Source: Terriglobales bacterium (GTDB taxonomy: Bacteria; Acidobacteriota; Terriglobia; Terriglobales; Acidobacteriaceae). Taken from it: DNA of 8,875 nt. The notes under the pieces are model-generated. The model did no database searches and had not been told where the DNA came from. It worked only from the letters and a program-made list of their open reading frames with translations. The position numbers and the translations under genes are program-made. Numbering within the stretch: position 1 is the first letter of the stretch; every line of letters starts with the position of its first letter. Location: contig JASHXK010000242.1 in NCBI GenBank assembly GCA_030043575.1, forward strand, positions 1 through 8,875, written 5' to 3'. Of this stretch, positions 1-5,689 are shown piece after piece.

Positions 1-70
1 CAGGCCCGGTCAGGTCTGGGGGAACCCCGTCAGGAGTCACCGATCGGAGGGCTTCCGGGAAGTTAGTGTA

Positions 71-655
71 GTGATAGAAGCCGCAGGTTGCCAACAAGAA
101 TTTTTTGTGGTCTCGAATGGTAAGCTCTCAAGCGTGCCCCCAGAGGCGATAAGTGCCCGCTTCGTGCTGCAACGCGACGAGTTCGCGAAAGCGTATAAGC
201 TCGCTCTACGCAATCTTCCCATCAAGATCAGATGGGCGGCATGGGCGCAATGTGGCCTGTTGCTCGTTCTGATGCTGACTGGACTGACGTATCACAGTCC
301 CGAAGGACAACTGTCCCCCGTGTCCTTAATCATCATCGGTTTAGTTTGGCTTGTACTCGTTACGGGCCGAATAGCTCATCGATCACTGACAAATTTACAA
401 TTCGCCCGGATGATAGGCGTGGAGATTTGGTACGAGTTTGATCCCGCTGGCGTTCGGTGCGGTATGCCCAACAGCGATTCCCGTTCGGACTGGTCGGAGT
501 TTGTCAAAGTCGTTGAAACCGACTCGCTCTTCGTTCTGCTGTCGCGCGGCATCATGTTTTACACAATCCCGAAACGCTCGCTTGCCAGCAATGACCTAAG
601 TTCGTTACAGCAGATCTTCGCAGAGAAAGTGCCTATTCAGCACAGCTCGCGATAA
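71..655 (+). CDS. YcxB-like two-helix membrane protein
   Basis: 194 aa of unknown function. Two hydrophobic segments (about residues 55-74 and 83-102) are separated by a short polar loop and followed by a soluble domain (about 118-185). That domain has the pattern of YcxB-like proteins: a strand with EFDPAGV, a conserved W in SDWSEFVKVVE, and the ending FYTIPKRSL. The order short N-terminal region, helix hairpin, C-terminal YcxB domain fits the family, whose role is not established. The GTG start at 71 has GGAAG 8 nt upstream, but the family normally begins near 'ARFVLQRDEF', so in-frame GTG codons at 107 or 134 are alternatives. The gene converges on vapC with only 8 bp between the stop codons. 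The membrane topology is clear; the family call rests on the C-terminal pattern. Confidence 0.7.
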   Translation: MIEAAGCQQEFFVVSNGKLSSVPPEAISARFVLQRDEFAKAYKLALRNLPIKIRWAAWAQCGLLLVLMLTGLTYHSPEGQLSPVSLIIIGLVWLVLVTGRIAHRSLTNLQFARMIGVEIWYEFDPAGVRCGMPNSDSRSDWSEFVKVVETDSLFVLLSRGIMFYTIPKRSLASNDLSSLQQIFAEKVPIQHSSR

Positions 656-663
656 ACCATCAC

Positions 664-1056
664 TCACGGGAACCGGTAACAAACCAAGCTCGTGATCGCC
701 GCGATTCTGGAGAAGTCGCGGTCCAGCGTGAAGACGCTTGCATGATGTTCAAGAGCAATGGCCGCGATGAGTGTGTCGATAGTGGTTAAGGCAATGCCTT
801 TGCTGCGCGTGCTGCGGAAGATCGCAGCCGCTGTCCGATAGGTCTGAAAGCCTCTTGGCTCCAGCAGCTCCCATTGGGCAAGGAACTGCTCGATCGCGGC
901 GATGTCCTGCTTGAGGCCCTGCAAAATTTCGCTAACAACGACTCCGGTCAGCGCGAACGGTTCGCTCTCCTCGATCATGCGGCGCAGTTCGCGTCCCGCT
1001 TTTCCCGGAGAGGAGCTGAAGAAGTCGATCCAAACCGAGCTGTCGACCAGGATCAC
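664..1056 (-). CDS. vapC: VapC-type PIN-domain ribonuclease toxin
   Basis: 130 aa, the usual size for VapC. PIN-domain toxins are Mg2+-dependent endoribonucleases that block translation by cutting tRNA or rRNA; the partner VapB inhibits them. The acidic active site is complete: D5 in the N-terminal MILVDSSVWID strand, E43 in VVSEIL, D94 in TTIDTLIAA, and D112 and D114 in FTLDRDF. The start is GTG at 1056, which overlaps the vapB stop codon by 4 nt (GTGA), implying translational coupling and antitoxin-first expression. The gene looks intact. It could be chromosomal or a remnant of mobile DNA; no transposase or integrase is nearby. The cellular target cannot be read from the sequence. Confidence 0.93.
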   Translation of the reverse strand: MILVDSSVWIDFFSSSPGKAGRELRRMIEESEPFALTGVVVSEILQGLKQDIAAIEQFLAQWELLEPRGFQTYRTAAAIFRSTRSKGIALTTIDTLIAAIALEHHASVFTLDRDFSRIAAITSLVCYRFP

Positions 1057-1253
1057 ACCCGGTTTCTCCGCGACGACTTCAGGTCGCCCTTCCAGATGCC
1101 GCTGCCGTAATAGCGCAGGATTCCTTTGCGGCTTTCCGAACGCACGAGCAATTCCAGAGCCTTGTCCACAATCTGGCGCTTGGTCTTGAGGCGGGTGAGC
1201 TTACGCGCCTTGCGAATCAAGGTCTCGTCGATGTCGATGTTGGTGCGGGCCAT
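1053..1253 (-). CDS. vapB: VapB-type antitoxin
   Basis: 66 aa, matching the short VapB antitoxin family (PF09957 type). The N-terminal strand RTNIDIDETLI followed by RKARKLTRLKTKRQIVDKAL forms a ribbon-helix-helix DNA-binding and dimerisation unit. The C-terminal segment GSGIWKGDLKSSR is the conserved G-x-W-x-GDL tail expected to wrap into the VapC active site. It acts as toxin inhibitor and, with VapC, as autorepressor of the operon. The ATG at 1253 gives the canonical MARTNIDID start. It is first in a two-gene operon and its stop overlaps the vapC start. A candidate operator dyad lies just upstream at 1264-1299. Confidence 0.92.
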   Translation of the reverse strand: MARTNIDIDETLIRKARKLTRLKTKRQIVDKALELLVRSESRKGILRYYGSGIWKGDLKSSRRNRV

Positions 1254-1263
1254 AAGATCGTTT

Positions 1264-1299
1264 CACCATACACCATTCTGCGAAAATCTTGTGTATGTG
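1264..1299 (-). promoter_or_regulatory. Candidate VapBC operator dyad
   Basis: An inverted repeat CATACAC (1267-1273) and GTGTATG (1291-1297) has arms about 24 bp apart centre to centre, 11 bp upstream of the vapB start codon. The similarity extends outward imperfectly (CACCATACAC against CACATACAC after reversal). VapB RHH dimers usually bind such spaced dyads in their own promoter. No convincing -35/-10 pair was found, so the operator role is inference from position and symmetry. Confidence 0.42.
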
Positions 1300-1427
1300 C
1301 GGCGGGCGCCTCTTCACGCAGCCGAGCGTGGCCTGAGCTTGCCGAAGTTGACTTCAAAGAGGACAGGCCGTCGACGCACAGATCCAGTCGATTGCGGTGA
1401 CGATCCCTCCTAGTCAACTAGAATCGT

Positions 1428-1456
1428 TTGACATTAACGGTTCAATTCGATTAAAT
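1428..1456 (+). promoter_or_regulatory. Sigma70-like promoter of the porin gene
   Basis: A perfect -35 TTGACA (1428-1433), a 17-bp spacer and a -10 TTAAAT (1451-1456, four of six consensus positions) lie 55 bp upstream of the preferred porin start at 1512. Transcription would begin near 1463 and give a leader of about 50 nt. The block is AT-rich compared with its surroundings. The rest of 1254-1427, between vapB and this promoter, shows only the vapB operator candidate and no gene. Confidence 0.6.
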
Positions 1457-1511
1457 CAGGGCGCGCTGCGTCTTACCGATACCGACACCGATGGAATCTC
1501 AGGAGGCGAGG

Positions 1512-3308
1512 ATGCCTGTGAAGTTCTGCCGTCCGCGAGGTGTGTTTCTGTGTCTCTTCCTTCTGTATTTGCTGCCGGCCGCAGGCCAGGTGACGGCCAA
1601 TCTGTCAGGCCATGTCACCGACCAAACCGGCGCCCCGATCACGGGAGCCGCTGTGGCTGCCAGGAATGTCGGCACCGGACTGAACCTCAACATCAAGACC
1701 GACGCGGTGGGACACTACCAATTCACCGCGCCCGTCGGCACGTATGAGATCCGCGTCTCGAAGACTGGATTCGGCGAGCAGTTGCGCAGCGACATCGTGC
1801 TGGCCGCGGGCCAGGACACGACGGTCGACATCCAGATGCAGCGGAGCGGACCCGACGCCTGCGCCAGCGGCCATGAGTTCCTCACCACCGATTGCACTCT
1901 GACATGGCACGGCATCACGGTGTACGGCGCCTATGACATCGGCGTTGGCTGGGTTAGCCACGGCTTACCGAACAACGGCTATAACTATGAAGGCGAATCT
2001 CTGGTAAACCGGAACGGCTATCAAAACATGTTCCTGCTCACGCCGAACAACCTGCAGCAGACGGGTCTGGGCGTCAAAGCCAGGGAGGAGTTCGCCAAGG
2101 GCTGGGCGGTGGTATTCAACGCGTCGACTGGCATCAATCCGCAGTCTGGTCTGCTGGCCAACGCACCGGCCACCCAGATCGCCAACAACGGTCTTCCCCG
2201 GGCGGCTTACACCTTCGCCATCGACGGCGCGCGCGCCGGCCAACCCTTCAATGACGAAATCTATGGCGGTGTATCGTCTAAACAATTCGGCACAGTGACC
2301 TTCGGTCGGCAGCGCTCGCTGGGTACCGATGCGATGCTGGTTTATGATCCGGCGGGCGGCGCCTATGCGTTTTCATATATTGGCTATAACGGCACCATGG
2401 CGGGCGGCGGCGACACCGACGACTCGCGTTGGGACAACGCCATCAAATATCGCTTGGCTTATGGCCCGGTCCATTTTGGCGGGATGTATAAATTCGCCGA
2501 CGGCACTGGTGGTTGCTACTCATCCTCCGCCACCTGGACAGCCGCCAACTGCGTCCCGCAACAGGCGAATAACATCGCCTATGGATTGGACATTGGCGGG
2601 GCTATCGGCAAGTTCTCCGGAGACCTCGTGGTGCAACGTTACAACCAGGCAATCAGCGTACTGAACCCCTTGCTGGGACCGCAGACTCCGGGGGGGATTG
2701 CACACGGGGGATATCAATCGACCACTAACAGCATCAACACCAACCCCATCACCGGGGCCAATGTGCTCCCAACGACCAATACCGTATATGGCATCGTGAC
2801 CAACAACGCCGCCATTCTGGGCGCTGCCAAATATACTTGGGATCCGTTCAAGTTCTATGCGGGCTACGAATACATCTGGCAGCATAACCCGACCTACCCG
2901 TTGGGCGTGGGCGCCGACGACGAGGGCGGTTATCTGATGAGCGGAGTCGAAGACAACAATCTTGATTCTGAAAAGCTGGTGCAGATCTTTTGGACGGGCG
3001 CGAAGTACGCTTTCAACAAAAAAACCGACATCACTTTGGCCTGGTACCGGCAGTGGCAGAACACTTTCCGGACGATGCCCAACACCTGCTCGCCCACAGT
3101 CGGTTTCCGCAGTTCCTGCGCGGGCACCCTCAACGAACTGTCACTCTACGGGGATCATCACTTCACCCCGCGTTTCGACGTCTTTAGCGGACTCGCGTAT
3201 TCCTACGTGACGGGCGGCCTGGCCATCGCCATTCCTCACGGCCCCGGCGTTCCCTATCTCCACAACAGCAACTTTGAACCGCTAATTGGTGGTCGTTTCG
3301 CTTTCTGA
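1512..3308 (+). CDS. Outer-membrane porin with N-terminal carboxypeptidase-regulatory-like domain
   Basis: 598 aa, predicted beta-barrel channel of the outer membrane. An in-frame ATG exists at 1491, but ATG 1512 has a strong AGGAGG (1501-1506) at ideal spacing and gives a signal peptide (basic PVKFCRPRG, hydrophobic VFLCLFLLYLLPAAG, cleavage near residue 25). Residues about 27-110 form a CarboxypepD_reg-like Ig-type domain (SGHVTDQTGAPITGAAV, DAVGHYQF, YEIRVSKTGF). From about 130 the chain resembles general Gram-negative porins: amphipathic strands starting TWHGITVYGAYDIGVG, the SKQFGTVTFGRQRSLGTD block typical of the strand before constriction loop L3, and a terminal FAF, with final F as the BAM signal. 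Three cysteine pairs (117/128, 335/347, 526/536) may be loop disulfides. The regulatory-like domain is usual on Oar/TonB-type receptors, so its place on a porin is notable. The substrate is unknown. The gene is monocistronic, with its own promoter and terminator. Confidence 0.85.
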   Translation: MPVKFCRPRGVFLCLFLLYLLPAAGQVTANLSGHVTDQTGAPITGAAVAARNVGTGLNLNIKTDAVGHYQFTAPVGTYEIRVSKTGFGEQLRSDIVLAAGQDTTVDIQMQRSGPDACASGHEFLTTDCTLTWHGITVYGAYDIGVGWVSHGLPNNGYNYEGESLVNRNGYQNMFLLTPNNLQQTGLGVKAREEFAKGWAVVFNASTGINPQSGLLANAPATQIANNGLPRAAYTFAIDGARAGQPFNDEIYGGVSSKQFGTVTFGRQRSLGTDAMLVYDPAGGAYAFSYIGYNGTMAGGGDTDDSRWDNAIKYRLAYGPVHFGGMYKFADGTGGCYSSSATWTAANCVPQQANNIAYGLDIGGAIGKFSGDLVVQRYNQAISVLNPLLGPQTPGGIAHGGYQSTTNSINTNPITGANVLPTTNTVYGIVTNNAAILGAAKYTWDPFKFYAGYEYIWQHNPTYPLGVGADDEGGYLMSGVEDNNLDSEKLVQIFWTGAKYAFNKKTDITLAWYRQWQNTFRTMPNTCSPTVGFRSSCAGTLNELSLYGDHHFTPRFDVFSGLAYSYVTGGLAIAIPHGPGVPYLHNSNFEPLIGGRFAF

Positions 3309-3317
3309 TCCTCGCTG

Positions 3318-3344
3318 AGGTGGGCTCCTGTCGAGAGCCCACTT
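3318..3344 (+). terminator. Hairpin terminator after the porin gene
   Basis: A perfect 8-bp stem GTGGGCTC / GAGCCCAC (3320-3327 and 3335-3342) with a 7-nt loop is extended by a G-T and an A-T pair and begins 9 nt after the porin stop. No real T-tract follows (TTCGGAATGGG), so it may act as an mRNA-stabilising hairpin or a weak or factor-assisted terminator. Confidence 0.55.
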
Positions 3345-3596
3345 CGGAATGGGTTTAGGGAAGTTGTTCGCCCCTCGTAAGGCCGGACTCATCCACTTGG
3401 CCGTATAACCCCCAACTCGGACTGACTGATGCGATCGAGGCAGGGCTTGCGATAAATCATTGACCGTGTCGAGGCCTTGTTTACGCTATCGTGGCATAAG
3501 AACGGCTACCGACTCTTCATGGAGTTCTCCAACGAATTGGGTGTAAAGGAGCGGCCTCAGAACGGCAACCGGTCACGCTCTGCAAAGGAGGCCACC
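3345..3596. other. Intergenic stretch with no recognisable gene
   Basis: Neither strand has an open frame here with a plausible ribosome-binding site and protein-like composition. Nothing resembles an RNA gene, a long repeat or a clear promoter. It may be decayed DNA upstream of the GloVer remnant that follows. Confidence 0.5.
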
Positions 3597-3806
3597 GTGA
3601 CGCATCCTGCTAATTTATTGCGGTCGGTCTTGCACAGCACATTCGCCAGCACCTGCTCGCTGGCCGCGATGTGTGGTTCCGGAGGGGGTATGGAGGAATG
3701 CGGGGCTCGGGGCAGCATGGTCATGGGCGCGGGGGGCAACCTTTACGGCACAACGACTCAGGGCGGAGCCTACGGCAACGGCGTCGTCCGGGAACTCTCG
3801 CCGTAG
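3597..3806 (+). pseudogene. Remnant of a GloVer-type tandem-repeat surface protein
   Basis: A 69-codon frame opens with GTG at 3597 behind a strong AAAGGAGG (3584-3591, 5 nt away). The first 20 or so residues (MTHPANLLRSVLHSTFASTC) could be a degraded signal peptide. The C-terminal third, GAGGNLYGTTTQGGAYGNG followed by VVRELSP, closely matches one unit of the repeat found in choice-of-anchor GloVer proteins (TIGR03803; typical unit D-x-x-GNLYGTT-x-x-GG-x-x-x-G-GTVF-x-L-x-P). Intact members carry many units; here only one remains, and a stop follows at once. I read this as an internally deleted and truncated pseudogene whose translation start survived. A real 69-aa peptide is possible but less likely. 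Confidence 0.6.
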
Positions 3807-3901
3807 CCTGCGTACTTTCCAATTCGTACGTTGCCTAGCTTCCGCAACATCGCCATTGCACAACGCGCCCTTCCGGCTCTACTTTTCGTCCACCGACAAC
3901 T

Positions 3902-3939
3902 GCAACAAAACGACGTGCCGCCTGGGAGGACGGCACGTC
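3902..3939 (-). terminator. Rho-independent terminator of the phasin-like gene
   Basis: A perfect 9-bp stem GACGTGCCG / CGGCACGTC (3912-3920 and 3931-3939) has a 10-nt loop. Read on the minus strand it is followed at once by the T-rich run GTTTTGTTGC. It lies 64 bp past the phasin-like stop codon, in the right orientation. The remaining bases between 3807 and 4003 show no gene. Confidence 0.8.
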
Positions 3940-4003
3940 AGCGTGGTGCTCGATCAACTCCTGGTTTGGAGTTCACGCACCTTACAAGTTTGGACTACTT
4001 TGC

Positions 4004-4915
4004 TCACACTGCGTGCGCCGTTTCCATCTTGATGGTCCGGGCCGGACGCTTGCGCGCTGTCACCTTCGGTCCCTTCTTGTGCTCCGGACGATGCATCACG
4101 GTATCGATCAGCGCCTTTTCGGCGGTGACGAAATTCTTCACGCCTTCCCGGGTCAGGTCGGGAATCGGAATGAAGGGGAACGGCGAGATCATATTCATGG
4201 TGCGGCCGGCCGCACGCATATTGGCATTCACCTGCTTGCCGGCTACGTCAATCAGCTTCTTCTGCGCGTCGATGAACGCGTCGGTTGCTTCTTTGGCCAG
4301 TTCGGACAGTTCGGTCCGCTTCATCTTCTTCGTCGGCTCTTTACCGCTGGTCGCCTTCGAGGTCTCTTCGGCGATCACATCCAGAAACTTCTTCTGCGTG
4401 TGAACGAAGGTCTCCATGGCGTCGCGCGCCATCTCCACCAGGCCCTCGGGATCGAAGGCCTTGCCGGACTTGATCGAGTTCAGCCAGGTGGTGGTCTGCT
4501 TGCTGGCCATTTTCAGGAACTCCTGCTGCATCTCGACGAAAGTATCGAAGCCGCGCTGCATCAGCTCCGTCATCGCCACTGCGGTGGTATTGCCACCGAC
4601 GCGCTCCTTCACGCCATTGGTGACGATCTCATGCTCCTTCTGCACCAGGCTGAGCAGCAGCTTCTGGCCCTCGATGAAGTTGGTCATTCCCTCACCCGCC
4701 AACTCGGTAAGGATCGCGGCCGGGCAAAAATCGGGACTGGCAAAGCGCTTGCGGACCAGGTTGATTGCATTCGTGTTCTGGGTCATCGCCAGGTCAACCA
4801 GAATCCGTTGCGTGGCGAAGAAGTTTTCTACCCCCTGCTGCACCCATCCCGACAGCAGAGAAATGAACGACGAATCGCCCGCATGTGCGGACTCGGGCTT
4901 TCCATTCCTAGGCAT
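4004..4915 (-). CDS. Phasin-like granule protein with six internal repeats
   Basis: 303 aa from the ATG at 4915, chosen because GGAGG lies 5-6 nt upstream and because the predicted transcript starts near 4950, which rules out the longer frame from 4972. The protein is helical, polar and lacks a signal peptide or membrane segment. It contains six degenerate units centred on F32, F80, F126, F170, F214 and F262 (period 44-48 residues). Each follows roughly [ED][LM]xxx[GA]xxxF[IV]xxQKx[LF][LI]D, for example EMARDAMETFVHTQKKFLDV and ELAKEATDAFIDAQKKLIDV. The F-x3-Q pattern on amphipathic helices is phasin-like; phasins coat polyhydroxyalkanoate granules and set their size and number. The tail (about 276-303) is basic (HKKGPKVTARKRPARTIK). 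Location opposite phaR with a shared operator region supports the call. Classical phasins are about half this length with no evident repeats, so this may be a distinct family. Confidence 0.75.
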   Translation of the reverse strand: MPRNGKPESAHAGDSSFISLLSGWVQQGVENFFATQRILVDLAMTQNTNAINLVRKRFASPDFCPAAILTELAGEGMTNFIEGQKLLLSLVQKEHEIVTNGVKERVGGNTTAVAMTELMQRGFDTFVEMQQEFLKMASKQTTTWLNSIKSGKAFDPEGLVEMARDAMETFVHTQKKFLDVIAEETSKATSGKEPTKKMKRTELSELAKEATDAFIDAQKKLIDVAGKQVNANMRAAGRTMNMISPFPFIPIPDLTREGVKNFVTAEKALIDTVMHRPEHKKGPKVTARKRPARTIKMETAHAV

Positions 4916-4933
4916 GATTCCCTCCAATGATTT

Positions 4934-4948
4934 TGCTGCAGTGCAGCA
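4934..4948. promoter_or_regulatory. Candidate PhaR operator O1, at the phasin transcription start
   Basis: A 15-bp perfect palindrome TGCTGCAGTGCAGCA centred on 4941. It contains CTGC-N3-GCAG, which to my recollection is the form reported for alphaproteobacterial PhaR sites. It spans about +2 to +16 of the predicted phasin transcript, where a bound repressor would block transcription. The same 9-bp core occurs again, reversed, at 5004-5012. Confidence 0.65.
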
Positions 4949-4956
4949 TCGATTCG

Positions 4957-4985
4957 AATGTAGTATTCTCAAGGTAGGCTGTCAA
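4957..4985 (-). promoter_or_regulatory. Sigma70-like promoter of the phasin-like gene
   Basis: Read on the minus strand: TTGACA (4985-4980), an exact 17-bp spacer, then TACATT (4962-4957, four of six consensus positions). Initiation is expected near 4950, which places the palindrome 4934-4948 at the very start of the transcript. This supports the ATG at 4915 as the real start. Confidence 0.65.
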
Positions 4986-5002
4986 GGACTTTGCTGGATA
5001 TT

Positions 5003-5013
5003 TTGCACTGCAA
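5003..5013. promoter_or_regulatory. Candidate PhaR operator O2, before phaR
   Basis: An 11-bp perfect palindrome TTGCACTGCAA centred on 5008, directly before the phaR ribosome-binding site (AGAGGAG, 5015-5021). Its core TGCACTGCA is the reverse complement of the O1 core. It overlaps a weak TATTTT -10-like box (4999-5004), so binding would hinder phaR transcription. Autoregulation is known for PhaR. Confidence 0.55.
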
Positions 5014-5028
5014 CAGAGGAGTCGAACC

Positions 5029-5577
5029 GTGGCTGCCGACACCATCGTCATCAAGAAGTACGCAAACCGCAGACTGTACGACACTTCCAACAGCCGCTAC
5101 ATCAACCTGGAAGATATTGCCGCGCTGGTCCGAAACGGGAAAGACGTTCAGGTGGTCGACGCCAACACCGGCGAAGATCTCACCCGCGTCACGCTGACCC
5201 AGATCATCGTCGAAGATGCCAAGGGACAACCTGCCGGCCTGCCGCTCGAACTGCTCCGCCAACTCATCGTCACCACTGATCACGTTGGCCAGGAATTCAT
5301 CCTTTGGTATCTGAAGTCGGCATTCGATACCTATCAGAAGGTGCAGAGCTCGGTGCAGGATCGCCTCAGCCAGATGCAGTCCGCTGCGCTTTCGCCGCTG
5401 CAGACGATGAAGAACTTCATCCAAAGCACGGCAGTGCCCGAGAAGCCTGCCGAGCCCAGCGCCGAGCTGCTGGAGCTGCACCGTCGCATCGCTGAACTGG
5501 AAGCGCGGCCGTCGGCGCCCAAGCCGCGCAAGAAATCCCGTTCATCCCAAAAAACCTCTGCGCGAAAACGTGGCTGA
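5029..5577 (+). CDS. phaR: PhaR, polyhydroxyalkanoate synthesis regulator
   Basis: 182 aa, the usual PhaR size. PhaR is a repressor that senses PHA polymer: it sits on phasin and own promoters and leaves when it binds nascent granules. The N-terminal DNA-binding domain (about residues 5-52, PF07879 type) is very well conserved: VIKKYANRRLYDTSNSRYIN, LEDIAALVRNGKDVQVVDA, TGEDLT. It is followed by the PHB-accumulation region (about 53-105: LTQIIVEDA, LPLELLRQLI). Residues about 145-160 form a short coiled coil (AELLELHRRIAELEAR) and the last 20 are basic (KPRKKSRSSQK). The start is GTG at 5029 with AGAGGAG 7 nt upstream. It is divergent from the phasin-like gene across 113 bp holding two matching palindromes. 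No phaC lies in the window. Confidence 0.95.
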   Translation: MAADTIVIKKYANRRLYDTSNSRYINLEDIAALVRNGKDVQVVDANTGEDLTRVTLTQIIVEDAKGQPAGLPLELLRQLIVTTDHVGQEFILWYLKSAFDTYQKVQSSVQDRLSQMQSAALSPLQTMKNFIQSTAVPEKPAEPSAELLELHRRIAELEARPSAPKPRKKSRSSQKTSARKRG

Positions 5578-5689
5578 CCGCACAGGCATTCCTTGCTGCA
5601 AATCACTCACGTTGGGTGACGCCTCGCCTTGACAATCTCTGATTCGCGGTCCACGATGCGCTTAGAGTCCAGCGGGACCAAGGGGAAGC

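Noticed and set aside
8..36. GTCAGG repeated twice around a GGGGGAACCCC palindrome at the window start
   Set aside because: Too short and GC-rich to separate from chance; no gene or known site fits.
4013..4930. Long plus-strand frame (305 codons) opposite the phasin-like gene
   Set aside because: Translation is His/Arg/Gln-rich without domain pattern; it mirrors the codon bias of the minus-strand gene, which has repeats, RBS, promoter and terminator.
4004..4972. Longer version of the phasin-like protein starting at 4972
   Set aside because: The start lies upstream of the predicted transcription start, has no RBS, and would add MRILHSNRCC, unlike the rest. The ATG at 4915 has GGAGG.
4416..5279. 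Plus-strand frame running from inside the phasin-like gene into phaR in another frame
   Set aside because: It crosses the operator region and overlaps phaR out of frame; the translation becomes Arg/His-rich noise.
5593..5601. TTGCTGCAA palindrome after phaR as a third PhaR site
   Set aside because: Half-sites TTGC/GCAA are separated by 1 nt instead of 3, and there is no clear promoter beside it; likely chance.
5603..5619. TCACTC/GGGTGA hairpin after phaR as a terminator
   Set aside because: Only six pairs including a G-T, and no T-tract follows.
5629..5657. TTGACA before the patatin gene as a promoter
   Set aside because: The hexamer at 17-bp spacing (CACGAT) matches the -10 consensus at only three positions; too weak to list.
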